Below, piece by piece: positions 1 to 7,991 of a DNA stretch of 15,876 nt; the first letter of the stretch is position 1; every line of letters begins with the position of its first letter. The notes beneath the pieces were generated by a model. It had not been told where the DNA came from. It did no database searches and worked only from the letters and a program-made list of their open reading frames with translations. The position numbers were made by a program, and so were the translations under genes. The DNA comes from Bacillota bacterium (GTDB taxonomy: Bacteria > Bacillota > Bacilli > Paenibacillales > Paenibacillaceae), in the NCBI GenBank assembly GCA_023418755.1, contig JAEZZE010000341.1:1-15876 (forward strand), in the 5' to 3' direction.

Positions 1-918
1 CCATAAGCCGTCCTTGACGAATCTGTCCATGACGACGAGCCAGATCTGCGAGAAGTCCGATTCGTTGCCTAAATCTCTGGCATGCGTATCGTAGTGGGAA
101 TAGGAACGAATGACGACATCCGCAAAATGACGGCCGTACAAATAATCTTCCAATTGCAGCACGTAATCGCCGACGATATGCCGCCCCTCGCGAATGCCGA
201 GCTGCGGAGCGGCCGCCAGCATTTCCGGGCCGGAACGTTCGGAATCGGCATCCTCCCCGTACATGCGCAGCAAATGCCCGCGTCCTTCCATGTAGGCTTG
301 CGAAACGTCGGCGACATCGAGCGCGTCCACCCAGCCTGCGTCGAAATTCATCACGCCGAGCTGCCTGCCTCCCGTTCTGCCGTCCGGCTTGAGCACCCGG
401 GGGGCAAGCGAGTACAGGTGGGAAACTCCGTCGAACGCTCTGCCGACGGTAAAGCTCGCCCCGGCCAGGGCCGCGATGTCGCCGTCCGCCGTGCAATCGA
501 TAACCACCCTGGCACGTATTTCCCCCAACCCGCGGTCCGAGCAGTATTTCACGCCGACGACCCGCTTGCCGTCGGTCAACGCTTCGTAGGCGACCGCGTT
601 CAACAACACCCGCACGCCGAGCTGCCGCAGCCGTTCGCTGAGCACCGAGCCCTTCGCCTCCGGATGGTAGAGGGCGGAATACCCGCCCAGCGTTCTCTGC
701 CGCTCCAGCGTTTGCTTGTCTACGTCGTTCTGCAGACCGCCGCGCGAGCCGAAATGATAGGCGTTGATTCCGGCTCTCATGCCTACTCCGCCCACGGCTT
801 CATCCTTTTCCAGAAGAACGACTCGGGCGCCTTCTTGAGCGGCGGCCATCGCCGCAAAGCAGCCTGCCGTTCCCCCGCCTATAACCGCAACATCCGTCGC
901 CAACGATCCTTCTGTCAT
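1..918 (-). CDS. FAD-dependent oxidoreductase (FAD_oxidored type), C-terminus cut off
   Basis: Probably a flavin-dependent oxidoreductase acting on a sugar or sugar-derived acid; the substrate cannot be read from sequence. The first 306 codons are present and the frame is open to the window edge, so the C-terminus is missing. Near the N-terminus is a Rossmann dinucleotide fold: VIGGGTAGC at residues 12-20 (GxGxxG) and an acidic residue, E37, ending the second strand (VVLLEKD), followed by GGVG. Further in are IDCTADGDIAALAGA, which matches the second FAD contact of the family, and LGIREGRHIVGDYVL, the 'REgRrivGdy' signature of FAD_oxidored (PF12831) proteins. The ATG at 918-916 has GGGAGG seven bases upstream. 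It lies 21 bases after the stop of the solute-binding-protein gene, so it is the fourth gene of the transport operon. Family assignment is firm; the reaction is unknown. Confidence 0.88.
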   Translation of the reverse strand, partial: MTEGSLATDVAVIGGGTAGCFAAMAAAQEGARVVLLEKDEAVGGVGMRAGINAYHFGSRGGLQNDVDKQTLERQRTLGGYSALYHPEAKGSVLSERLRQLGVRVLLNAVAYEALTDGKRVVGVKYCSDRGLGEIRARVVIDCTADGDIAALAGASFTVGRAFDGVSHLYSLAPRVLKPDGRTGGRQLGVMNFDAGWVDALDVADVSQAYMEGRGHLLRMYGEDADSERSGPEMLAAAPQLGIREGRHIVGDYVLQLEDYLYGRHFADVVIRSYSHYDTHARDLGNESDFSQIWLVVMDRFVKDGLW

Positions 919-939
919 GACGGTCCCTCCCTGTCGGCT

Positions 940-2451
940 CTACTTCAACACGCCGCGTTCTTTCAATTGCTCTTCGGCCGAATCGAGATACGACTGATAG
1001 TTATAGGTGGAGTTCAAGGTTTCCAGGAATTGGGCATATTCCGCTATCGGGCGCTTGCCGTAAATGAATTTGATCAGTTCCTCCATCATGTACCTCTCGG
1101 CATCCGAACGGTTGTAGTTGGCGGGAAAATGATAAATATATCCGTTCAAGGCGTTAATTCTCGGCTGCTCGACGGCAAACTCGATGTCGTCCTTCACGTA
1201 ATGGAATCTCGTCTGCAGATACTCCTGCTCATGACGGCCGGCCAGTTGATACATCCAGAAGTACGCGCCTTCTTCCTCCAGCAGCGGCTGAACCGCGACA
1301 GCGCCGTTCTCCATCGTGTAATGCTTGCCTTCCACTCCGTAAGAAACCAGCTTGATCCCCTCTTCGGCGCTGAGGAAGTTGAACAATTCGATAATCTTTT
1401 TGAGCTTCTCCGGATCGTTCTCCACCGATTTGGACACCGCCCAGTAGGCGGCAGCCTTCGCGTAATCGTAGGATTCGGCGTACTTGCCGCCCGGTCCGGC
1501 CGGAGTGTCCAACTGGATCCACTCGGCATTCGGGTTGATGCTTTTATATTGCTCGTAAGAGGTCTTTCTCGAAATGTTCGTCCATCCCTGGAACAGAATG
1601 CCCGCTTGTCCTTGGAACGCCTTCTCCACGTCCAGAAGGTTTTTGTTCGTAATTACCTCCTGATCGACGACGCCGGCGTCCATCATCGATTTCACGTAGG
1701 CGAGAGCCTCCGGCATATTCGGATCAAGAACGCCCGTCATGAGCTTGCCGTCTTTAATGTACAGATGGGAGGGCTCCCCGACCCCGTACGCCCCGAGGAT
1801 CGGATAGAAGCTGCTCAACTCGAAGCCGGTGATCCCCAGCGTGTTTTTGCCGCCCGAGCGGTCCGGATCCTGCTCCGTAAACGCCTTGGCGACATCGAAC
1901 AGTTCCTCCAGCGTGGTCGGAGCCTTCAGCCCCAGTTCGTCCAGCCAGTCCTTGCGGATCCAGTACGAGGTAAACGGCACGTCGGCGTGGCGGATGATGG
2001 CATACTGCTTGCCGTCGATCTGCCCTTTGGTAAAACTGTCGCCCTGAAAGTCCATGACGGGCTTCAGCTCCTGCAAATAAGGCGTCAGGTCGAGCAGCAG
2101 CCCTTTATCGGCGTACTCCTTCAATTGAATCGGGGAAAGCGCTTGAAAAACATCCGGATAATTGCCCGCGGCGAGCCGAACGTTCAGGTTGTTCTGATAC
2201 TCGTTGGCGGGCGTCGGGTTCAGCACGAGATCGATGCCGACAATGCGGTCGATCTCCTGCTTCAGCGCGTCCTCCTCCGGCCGCGGCAAGGAGCCGTTCT
2301 GCAAAACGACCTCGATTTTTACCGGATCGCTCCCGCTTTCGCCCGTCTGTCCCGCTTGCCCGGACGATTTGCCCTGGCCTCCCGAGCAGGCCGTTACGGT
2401 CAGCATAACGACCGCCATCCCTAATCCCGTTGCCTTGAATCCCAATTTCAT
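940..2451 (-). CDS. Carbohydrate ABC transporter solute-binding lipoprotein (LplA/YtcQ-like)
   Basis: Extracellular receptor that would deliver a sugar, probably an oligosaccharide, to the two permeases encoded just upstream. The 503-residue product begins with a lipoprotein signal: KFK-type basic start, a hydrophobic stretch at about 9-20, and lipobox VTAC with Cys22 as lipidation site, followed by a Gly/Ser/Gln-rich linker. The body has the look of the roughly 500-residue LplA/YtcQ group (for example PDVFQAL, GLLLDLTPYL, YWIRKDWLDELGLKAPTTLEE). I choose the ATG at 2451 because AGAGGG sits six bases upstream. An ATG at 2457 touches that site with no spacer, and one at 2517 has no site. The gene follows permease 2 after 72 bases that hold a 10-bp hairpin, and is followed by the oxidoreductase after 21 bases. 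The exact ligand is unknown; B. subtilis relatives handle pectin-derived oligosaccharides. Confidence 0.92.
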   Translation of the reverse strand: MKLGFKATGLGMAVVMLTVTACSGGQGKSSGQAGQTGESGSDPVKIEVVLQNGSLPRPEEDALKQEIDRIVGIDLVLNPTPANEYQNNLNVRLAAGNYPDVFQALSPIQLKEYADKGLLLDLTPYLQELKPVMDFQGDSFTKGQIDGKQYAIIRHADVPFTSYWIRKDWLDELGLKAPTTLEELFDVAKAFTEQDPDRSGGKNTLGITGFELSSFYPILGAYGVGEPSHLYIKDGKLMTGVLDPNMPEALAYVKSMMDAGVVDQEVITNKNLLDVEKAFQGQAGILFQGWTNISRKTSYEQYKSINPNAEWIQLDTPAGPGGKYAESYDYAKAAAYWAVSKSVENDPEKLKKIIELFNFLSAEEGIKLVSYGVEGKHYTMENGAVAVQPLLEEEGAYFWMYQLAGRHEQEYLQTRFHYVKDDIEFAVEQPRINALNGYIYHFPANYNRSDAERYMMEELIKFIYGKRPIAEYAQFLETLNSTYNYQSYLDSAEEQLKERGVLK

Positions 2452-2481
2452 CTTCATCCCTCTTTCAATATTTTGTGCAGC

Positions 2482-2508
2482 TTCCTTCCGGAGCAGAGCC
2501 GGAAGGAA
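2482..2508 (-). other. Intercistronic RNA hairpin before the binding-protein gene
   Basis: A perfect 10-bp inverted repeat, TTCCTTCCGG / CCGGAAGGAA, with a 7-base loop lies between permease 2 and the solute-binding-protein gene. In the minus-strand transcript it is followed by GCTGC and not by a run of U, so it is not a standard intrinsic terminator. By analogy with other transport operons it may protect or process mRNA and raise expression of the binding protein relative to the permeases; that role is inference. Confidence 0.6.
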
Positions 2509-2523
2509 AAGCGGCAATCGCGG

Positions 2524-3384
2524 CTAGCCTTTAATGGAACCGAGAATCATGCCCTTGGTCAAATACTTCTGAATGAACGGATACACGACGATGATCGGCA
2601 GCGCGGCGTATAGAACGGCGGCCATCTGCAAGGTCAGAGTCGGAATGACCTCGTCGGGATTGTCCATCAGCCCTTGGCTGCGCATCAACAAGTTGTAGAC
2701 GATGACCTGCAGCGGCTTCAAATCGGGCTTGGTCGTATACATAATAGCCTGAAAAAATTCGTTCCAATGCCCTACTCCGTAAAAAAGACCTACGGTGATC
2801 AACGCGGGAACCGACAGCGGCACGACGATTTGCAGCAGCACTCTGAATTCATGCGCTCCGTCGATGCGGGCCGATTCGAACAGCTCCTTCGGCAGGTTTT
2901 CAAAGAAGCTTTTGAGAATAAGCAGGTTAAAACTCCAGATCGCGTTAGGGATGATCATCGCCCACACGCTGTCCAGCAAGCCGGTCGCCTGCACGATCAA
3001 GTAGGTCGGGATGATGCCGCCGTTGAAAATCAGCGTAAACACGACCATCATCAACCACAGGCTCCGAAGCGGCAAGTCCTTTCGGCTTAACGGATAAGCC
3101 ATTAACGCGGTAAGCGCCAGATTGAGCAGCGTCCCGACCAGCGTTATGAAGACGGTAATGTTGAAGGCCTGAAAAATAAACGGCTGCTTCCATAGCTCCC
3201 TGTAGGCGGCAAAGGTGACTTCTTTCGGAATGATCAGGAATCCGCCATGCTTCATTACTTCCGAATAAGGCGTCAGGGACACCGATGCGACGTAGAGCAG
3301 CGGAAACAGCACGGAAAGCCCGACCGCCGCCAAGAAGCCGTACATGACAATCGAAAACCATCTGTCCGAGGCGGACTTTACCAA
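2524..3384 (-). CDS. Carbohydrate ABC transporter permease (YtcP/LplC-like)
   Basis: Inner-membrane subunit of a CUT1-type sugar importer, pairing with the permease encoded immediately upstream. About 286 residues, the usual size for YtcP/LplC proteins, with several hydrophobic segments; the first is at about residues 14-35 (MYGFLAAVGLSVLFPLLYVASV). The ATPase-coupling EAA loop is visible as ESARIDGAHEFRVLLQIVVP starting at about residue 170, followed by a terminal segment ending KGMILGSIKG, typical of the family. Start choice: TTG at 3384 has GGGGGAG five bases upstream and overlaps the upstream stop by seven bases. An ATG at 3399 in the same frame would add five residues but has no properly spaced site. 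No ATPase gene lies in the window. These importers usually share MsmX-type ATPases encoded elsewhere. Confidence 0.92.
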   Translation of the reverse strand: MVKSASDRWFSIVMYGFLAAVGLSVLFPLLYVASVSLTPYSEVMKHGGFLIIPKEVTFAAYRELWKQPFIFQAFNITVFITLVGTLLNLALTALMAYPLSRKDLPLRSLWLMMVVFTLIFNGGIIPTYLIVQATGLLDSVWAMIIPNAIWSFNLLILKSFFENLPKELFESARIDGAHEFRVLLQIVVPLSVPALITVGLFYGVGHWNEFFQAIMYTTKPDLKPLQVIVYNLLMRSQGLMDNPDEVIPTLTLQMAAVLYAALPIIVVYPFIQKYLTKGMILGSIKG

Positions 3385-4289
3385 ACGTTCTCCCCCCATC
3401 TCTTCGCCAGCCGATTGGCCCCGACCACCAGGACGAGACCGACGACCGATTTGAAAAGTCCGACGGCGGAGGCCAGACTGAAGTTCAACTGCTCAAGCCC
3501 GGTCCGGAATACCCACGTGTCGATAATATCGGCGGTCGGATACACGGAAATGTTGTACATAATGTAGACTTGCTCGAAGCCGGCGTCCAGCAGATGGCCC
3601 AGCTTCAAAATCAGCAGCAGTACGATGACGCTGCGAATGCCCGGCAAGGTAATATGCCAGATCATTCGCAGCCGGCTTGCTCCGTCGACCTTCGCCGCTT
3701 CGAACAGCGTAGGGTTAATGGCCGACATCGCCGCCAGGTAGATGATCGCCCCCCATCCGAGATCCTTCCATACGTCGGAAGCGACCAGCAATCCCCGGAA
3801 CCAGTCGTTGGAGGTAAGAAACGGAATCGAGTGCAAGCCGATCTTCTCCAGCGTTTTGTTAACTAGCCCGTTGCTGCTGGACAGGAAGGCGACGGCCAGA
3901 CCGTTAATGATGACCCAGGAAAGAAAATGGGGCATATAGCTCAAGGTCTGAATCGTTCCCCGGAACCACAACGAACGGCATTCGAACAGGAGCACGGCGA
4001 GCGCGATTTGCGGAAGCGCAGACCAGACGATTTTATAAACGCTGATCAACAACGTATTTCCGATAAGCTGATAAAAGTAAGGCGATAAGTAGAAATCCCT
4101 GAAATACTTGTACCAGGGGTCGGCCCAAGCACTGCCCGTTATCCCGTCCAGCATGCCGTAATCCTTAAACGCGATAGTCAGACCGTACAGGGGGAAGTAG
4201 CGGTAAATCGCGTAATACAATATTCCGGGCAGCAGCATGAGATACAGCGGGTAATATCTTCTTATCCGCCCCCATGACGGCATGGTCAT
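3378..4289 (-). CDS. Carbohydrate ABC transporter permease (LplB/YteP-like)
   Basis: First gene of the minus-strand transport operon and second half of the membrane channel. The 303-residue product starts with a short basic cytoplasmic tail (RIRRYY), then a first membrane segment at about residues 12-30 (LYLMLLPGILYYAIYRYFP), then the LplB-type motif YGLTIAFKDYG. The EAA coupling loop is EAAKVDGASRLRMIWHITLP, with E197 and G203 as landmarks. The ATG at 4289 has GGAGG six bases upstream. An ATG 66 bases earlier (4355) is in frame but has no site and would lie upstream of the best promoter, so it is rejected. The 3' end overlaps the start of the next permease gene, implying translational coupling. 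Substrate not deducible; family placement is secure. Confidence 0.92.
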   Translation of the reverse strand: MTMPSWGRIRRYYPLYLMLLPGILYYAIYRYFPLYGLTIAFKDYGMLDGITGSAWADPWYKYFRDFYLSPYFYQLIGNTLLISVYKIVWSALPQIALAVLLFECRSLWFRGTIQTLSYMPHFLSWVIINGLAVAFLSSSNGLVNKTLEKIGLHSIPFLTSNDWFRGLLVASDVWKDLGWGAIIYLAAMSAINPTLFEAAKVDGASRLRMIWHITLPGIRSVIVLLLILKLGHLLDAGFEQVYIMYNISVYPTADIIDTWVFRTGLEQLNFSLASAVGLFKSVVGLVLVVGANRLAKRWGENVW

Positions 4290-4329
4290 TTCAAACCTCC
4301 AATCCTTCTGCCTAAGCGGCTTTTTCCGG

Positions 4330-4338
4330 ATTATAGCA
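4330..4338 (-). promoter_or_regulatory. Extended -10 promoter of the transport operon
   Basis: On the minus strand this reads TGC TATAAT, a consensus -10 hexamer with the TGn extension. The expected start point near 4323 gives a leader of about 34 bases before the ATG at 4289, which carries GGAGG. The -35 position is only T-rich (ATTTTG at 17 bases), which suggests reliance on the extended -10 and on an activator. Confidence 0.65.
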
Positions 4339-4383
4339 CGGGGCAAAAAGCGCAAAATAGGAGCAGTTCCCGCGAATTCGTTT

Positions 4384-4400
4384 GAAAATCCGGGATTTTC
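4384..4400. repeat. 17-base near-palindrome, candidate operator
   Basis: GAAAATC - CGG - GATTTTC is a perfect 7-base inverted repeat around a 3-base centre. It lies between the two divergent -10 boxes, about 60-77 bases upstream of the predicted start of the transport operon and about 100 upstream of that of the regulator gene. It is far from any reading-frame end, so it is not a terminator for a known gene. It could be an operator for a regulator of one or both operons. Confidence 0.45.
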
Positions 4401-4485
4401 CCGCGCGGCCCGGCGTCGTTCTTTTACGATTCCGGATTCGCAAACGTTTTTACGGATTTTGAATATGCCGCGGCCATTTTCGTTT

Positions 4486-4494
4486 TGCTATAAT
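4486..4494 (+). promoter_or_regulatory. Extended -10 promoter of the response regulator/kinase operon
   Basis: TGC TATAAT, the same nine bases as the opposing promoter at 4330-4338. It lies 35 bases before the GTG start of the response regulator. No good -35 exists at 16-18 bases; TTGAAT at 4459-4464 is 24 bases away and too far. Predicted start point is near 4501. Confidence 0.65.
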
Positions 4495-4515
4495 TGGAGT
4501 TGCCAAAACGGTGAC

Positions 4516-4521
4516 GGGAGG
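4516..4521 (+). promoter_or_regulatory. Ribosome binding site that fixes a GTG start
   Basis: GGGAGG lies eight bases before GTG at 4530. Another GTG at 4521 in the same frame overlaps this site and therefore cannot be served by it, so translation most likely begins at 4530. Confidence 0.7.
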
Positions 4522-4529
4522 TGGCCCTC

Positions 4530-6086
4530 GTGAGTGTTGCAGAGCAACGGATTCGCATGATCATAGCCGACGATGAGGAACCGCTGCGCGCCAAGCTGCG
4601 AATGTTCGATTGGGAAAGTTTGGGCGTCGCTCTGGAGGGGGAAGCCGAGGACGGGGAAGAGGCGCTCGATCTCTGCTTCAGGCTTAATCCGGACGTGGTG
4701 CTCGCGGATATTACGATGCCGATCATGAACGGCATGGAGCTGCTTGCCGTGCTTAAGGAGAAGCTGCCGCATATTCAGGTTATTTTGCTCACGTGCCACA
4801 GCCAGTTCGAGTATGCCCAAACCGCGATCAAGCTGGGAGCCACCGATTACTTGCTCAAAATGGCGCTGAAGCCGCAAGAGCTGCGGCATTCCTTGCAAAA
4901 GGCGCGCTCGGCCATTGCCGACCATGCGACGATTAAGGAGCATTCGGACAATGAGCTGCGCCAGCGTCAGGCCAAACAATTCCGCAGCCTGCTTGCCTGC
5001 GAAGACGAACGGATGGAGCAGGGGCTGGGCGAGCTGCTGTGCGGCGCGGCCGACCGGCTGCGCTTCCCGTTGCGATACGCCAGACTAACGCTGCATAGCA
5101 ACCGGGAAGACGAAATCTTCATCGACTATGAAATTCAGAAGGAGTTGTCCGCTCTTCGGCGGCTGGAGCCTGATCTTGTCTGGTTCCCGCTTCATACCGG
5201 CGACTACTTGATCTATGTCCATAGAGCCGATGCTCGCGCGTTGGAGCATCGGCTGGAGCGATGGATGCAGGCGTGCCGGGAGGCCGTGCAACGGCAGCTG
5301 CCCTTTATCGGCAACGATTTCTATCTATTCGCCGCCGTTACCGATGCCATAGCCGACAGGCCGCAGTTCAGAACGGCTTTTCGCGAGTCCTTCCATTGGA
5401 TTCATTACTTGTTTTACTTTCGCGATCGGCCGATCGCCGTCGGCGGCCCCCCGGCGTTAAACCGCGCGGACCGGGAGACGGAGGAGAAGCTACGCGAAGC
5501 CGCGCGCGGAAAAAGCGGCTCGACCGACGAGCTGATGCTCTTCCTTCGGGAAGACTTCATGCGCTGGAGCCGCGAACGGCTGCTGTATCCCGAGGATTTG
5601 AAGCAATTGACGGCAGCCTTTCTGCTGGAATGGTTCTTTCTGAAAGGGCATCCGCAAGAGGAATTTGAAAGCGCTCTCCAATCGGCTTGCCGAAAGGCCG
5701 AGACGCTGGAGGAGCTCGTCCCGTCGCTCATCCATGTCATCGGGGAACAGCCGCAAGCCGGTATGCGCAAAGAAATCGCGGCGGCCAAACAGATCATCGC
5801 CGCAAGCTTAAGCAAGCCCGTCACGCTCTCGCAAATTGCCGAAGAAGTCGGCTTAAGCCCGGACTATCTCGGGAAGCTGTTCTTTGAGCAAACCGGAGAA
5901 AATTTCAAGCAATATTTGACCCGGACGCGCATGCAAAAGGCGATGGAGCTTCTTCGTACGACCAATCTCAAAGTATACACGGTAGCCGAGCAGGTAGGCA
6001 TTCCGAATTACAGCTACTTTTCGATCCTTTTCCGTAAATGGATCGGAATCTCCCCCACTCAGATGAAACGAGGCGGATTAGGTTGA
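4530..6086 (+). CDS. YesN-type response regulator (receiver + AraC-family DNA-binding domain)
   Basis: Cytoplasmic transcription regulator of 518 residues, phosphorylated by the kinase encoded just downstream. The receiver domain covers about residues 8-125: acidic pocket D14/D15, phosphoacceptor D60 in LADITMP, T88 in LLTCHSQFEYA, and conserved K110. The residue after K110 is Met where Pro is usual (YLLKMALKP). A long linker of unassigned sequence follows. The C-terminal hundred residues (about 414-518) form a double helix-turn-helix AraC domain: LSQIAEEVGLSPDYLGKLF and VAEQVGIPNYSYFSILFRK with the terminal GISPTQMK signature. It is divergent from the transport operon, whose promoter it is well placed to activate (inference). 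Its own promoter and GTG start are described separately. The stop shares bases with the kinase start (TTGA). Confidence 0.93.
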   Translation: MSVAEQRIRMIIADDEEPLRAKLRMFDWESLGVALEGEAEDGEEALDLCFRLNPDVVLADITMPIMNGMELLAVLKEKLPHIQVILLTCHSQFEYAQTAIKLGATDYLLKMALKPQELRHSLQKARSAIADHATIKEHSDNELRQRQAKQFRSLLACEDERMEQGLGELLCGAADRLRFPLRYARLTLHSNREDEIFIDYEIQKELSALRRLEPDLVWFPLHTGDYLIYVHRADARALEHRLERWMQACREAVQRQLPFIGNDFYLFAAVTDAIADRPQFRTAFRESFHWIHYLFYFRDRPIAVGGPPALNRADRETEEKLREAARGKSGSTDELMLFLREDFMRWSRERLLYPEDLKQLTAAFLLEWFFLKGHPQEEFESALQSACRKAETLEELVPSLIHVIGEQPQAGMRKEIAAAKQIIAASLSKPVTLSQIAEEVGLSPDYLGKLFFEQTGENFKQYLTRTRMQKAMELLRTTNLKVYTVAEQVGIPNYSYFSILFRKWIGISPTQMKRGGLG

Positions 6087-7864
6087 GCGGAAGGACGTTC
6101 CGATGGGGCAGAATCAGCTTGGCGACCCGGCTTTTTATTTTTTTGTTCGCGTCCAGCTTGCTGCTGTTCCTGTCTCTGGCTTACTACAACATGAATAAAG
6201 CGGAAAGCGTCTATAGGGACCAGATGATTCGCGATTGGGTGCTCATCCTGAACCGGACCGAGGATTTTATCAATCTTTACTTCGACAATATTCAGAACAT
6301 CCTCCTGCTGCTATCCGTTCAGGAGGAACTGTTCGTCTCCGGCGATCGGCAGCTCGTCGTAGACGAACTGCGCAACTACGCCGAATTGAACGGCCAGATC
6401 GTCGGCGCGCTGTTCATCATTCGCCGGAACGGCGAGGTGTTCTCCAACAATCAGCTGTACTACGAGATTCTCGGGCATCCTCGGCTGGACAGCCTGCAGC
6501 AGCTGGCGCAAGGGAATTACGGCGGCATCAACTGGAGCGAGCCGTACGAGTCCCCGCTCGCCCATAACACCGTCGCCTTCGTCCGCCCCGTTCATCGGTC
6601 CGACGGGGAGTTTCTCGGGACGGCCGTCCTGGAAATCGATTTGCACTCCCTCATGAACACGTTGTCGTCTCTATCCTCTACTCCGTACCAGACCTTTCTC
6701 ATGCTGTCCCCGAACGGCAGGCCGATTCTGGAGCCAATCCGCAACCGCTTGCTGCCCTACCGGACAGGAGAGTATCCGATGCGGGTAGACTCGGAATTTG
6801 TGCAAAAGCTGCAGTCCGTCGGGGCGTACGTGGAGACCGTTCAAGGCGCCTCGGGACAGCTGCTGGCGATGAAGTCGAGCCGCAACCGGCTGGGATGGCA
6901 ATTTATCGGATTGATCGATGAACGAAGCCTGATCCAGCAGAGCGTGGATACGCTGAAGATCAGCTATCGCAACGCCCTCTTTCTGTGGCTTGCCATTCTG
7001 TTTTTCACTTCCGTCTTTATTAGCCGCTACTTCTCGTCTCCCATTAAAATGCTGATGCGCAAAATGGACCGGGTTCACAACGTGCAAGTCTCATCCGAGG
7101 TTCATATGAATCGCAACGACGAACTCGGAGAGCTTGCGAACAGCTTCAACGCCATGATGAGACGGATCAAATCTTTGACGAACGACTTGCTCCAATCGGA
7201 GCGGCGCAAGCAGGAATTCGAAATTCAAATGCTGCAAAATCAGATCAACCCGCATTTCCTGTCCAACACGCTGGCTTGCATCAACAGCTTGGCTTATCAG
7301 CACAAGCTGGAAGACGTGCAGAGCACGATCGGCAATCTGACGGGGCTGCTATCGATCGTAATGAAAAAAAACAGCTCCGTCTACAACTCGCTGCGGGAAG
7401 AAGTGGAAGGCTTGGGGATGTACCTGCAAATCCAAAATATCCGCTACGGCAACAAAATCGAATGCGACATTCGGCTTGACGAGAACCTGATGCGCTGCCA
7501 CCTTCCCCGACTAACGATTCAGCCGATCGTGGAAAACGCCATTTTCCACGGCATTATTCCGACCCGGCGCGTCGGTCGCATTGCCGTATACGGCCACATG
7601 AAACGGGAACGGGTCGTCCTCTATGTGCGCGACAACGGAATCGGAATGGACAGGAGCACGGTAAAGCAAATCGTCGGGGGACTCGAGCCGGGGGACTCCG
7701 AGCATCGCTTCAACGGAATGGGACTGCACAACGTTCACAATCGCCTGAAGCTGTACTACGGGCCGCGCTGCGGCTTGTCGGTCAGAAGCGTCCCGCGCGT
7801 CGGCACGATAGTCCGAATCTCCTTCGGCCTTTTCCCCGATGTTCACGGAGACTCCCAGGCGTGA
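6083..7864 (+). CDS. YesM-type sensor histidine kinase
   Basis: Membrane sensor of 593 residues, partner of the response regulator upstream. Order: membrane segment at about 17-34 (LFIFLFASSLLLFLSLAY), extracellular sensor region of about 260 residues (Cache-like in size and place), second membrane segment at about 297-316, HAMP at about 320-372, then a LytS/YesM-type kinase core (His_kinase, PF06580) with phosphoacceptor H391 in INPHFLSNTL. The ATPase domain shows the N box QPIVENAIFHG (N485), G1 box DNGIGMD (517-523) and G2 box NGMGLHNVHNRL (from 544). I prefer the TTG at 6083: it forms a TTGA overlap with the regulator's stop and has AGGCGG six bases upstream. The ATG at 6038 has no site and would overlap by 49 bases. 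All catalytic boxes are intact. The ligand is unknown. Confidence 0.92.
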   Translation: MSGRTFRWGRISLATRLFIFLFASSLLLFLSLAYYNMNKAESVYRDQMIRDWVLILNRTEDFINLYFDNIQNILLLLSVQEELFVSGDRQLVVDELRNYAELNGQIVGALFIIRRNGEVFSNNQLYYEILGHPRLDSLQQLAQGNYGGINWSEPYESPLAHNTVAFVRPVHRSDGEFLGTAVLEIDLHSLMNTLSSLSSTPYQTFLMLSPNGRPILEPIRNRLLPYRTGEYPMRVDSEFVQKLQSVGAYVETVQGASGQLLAMKSSRNRLGWQFIGLIDERSLIQQSVDTLKISYRNALFLWLAILFFTSVFISRYFSSPIKMLMRKMDRVHNVQVSSEVHMNRNDELGELANSFNAMMRRIKSLTNDLLQSERRKQEFEIQMLQNQINPHFLSNTLACINSLAYQHKLEDVQSTIGNLTGLLSIVMKKNSSVYNSLREEVEGLGMYLQIQNIRYGNKIECDIRLDENLMRCHLPRLTIQPIVENAIFHGIIPTRRVGRIAVYGHMKRERVVLYVRDNGIGMDRSTVKQIVGGLEPGDSEHRFNGMGLHNVHNRLKLYYGPRCGLSVRSVPRVGTIVRISFGLFPDVHGDSQA

Positions 7865-7991
7865 GCGGAATACCGGACGGGCTCGTCGTTATACCGCTTA
7901 AGCTGCGCCGCACTCCGCTCCTCTCGCGACCCGTTCCCGAAATTCGCGACTACATGGATTGAATCGGCTAAATCCGTCCGCTGGCCTACTT

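Noticed and set aside
82..2424. A 780-codon open frame on the plus strand
   Set aside because: It lies antisense to the oxidoreductase and binding-protein genes, crosses their junction, shows no known domain and has a low-complexity His/Arg/Val-rich translation. It is an effect of GC-rich codon use on the opposite strand.
4459..4464. TTGAAT as a -35 box for the 4530 gene
   Set aside because: The spacer to TATAAT would be 24 bases, outside the working range.
6038..6082. ATG at 6038 as the kinase start
   Set aside because: No ribosome site precedes it, and it would overlap the regulator by 49 bases. The TTG at 6083 is better placed.
7864..7898. Imperfect stem AGCGGAATA / TATACCGCT between the converging operons
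   Set aside because: It has an internal mismatch, a 17-base loop and no T tract on either side. I do not call it a terminator, and no other terminator is evident in 7865-7991.
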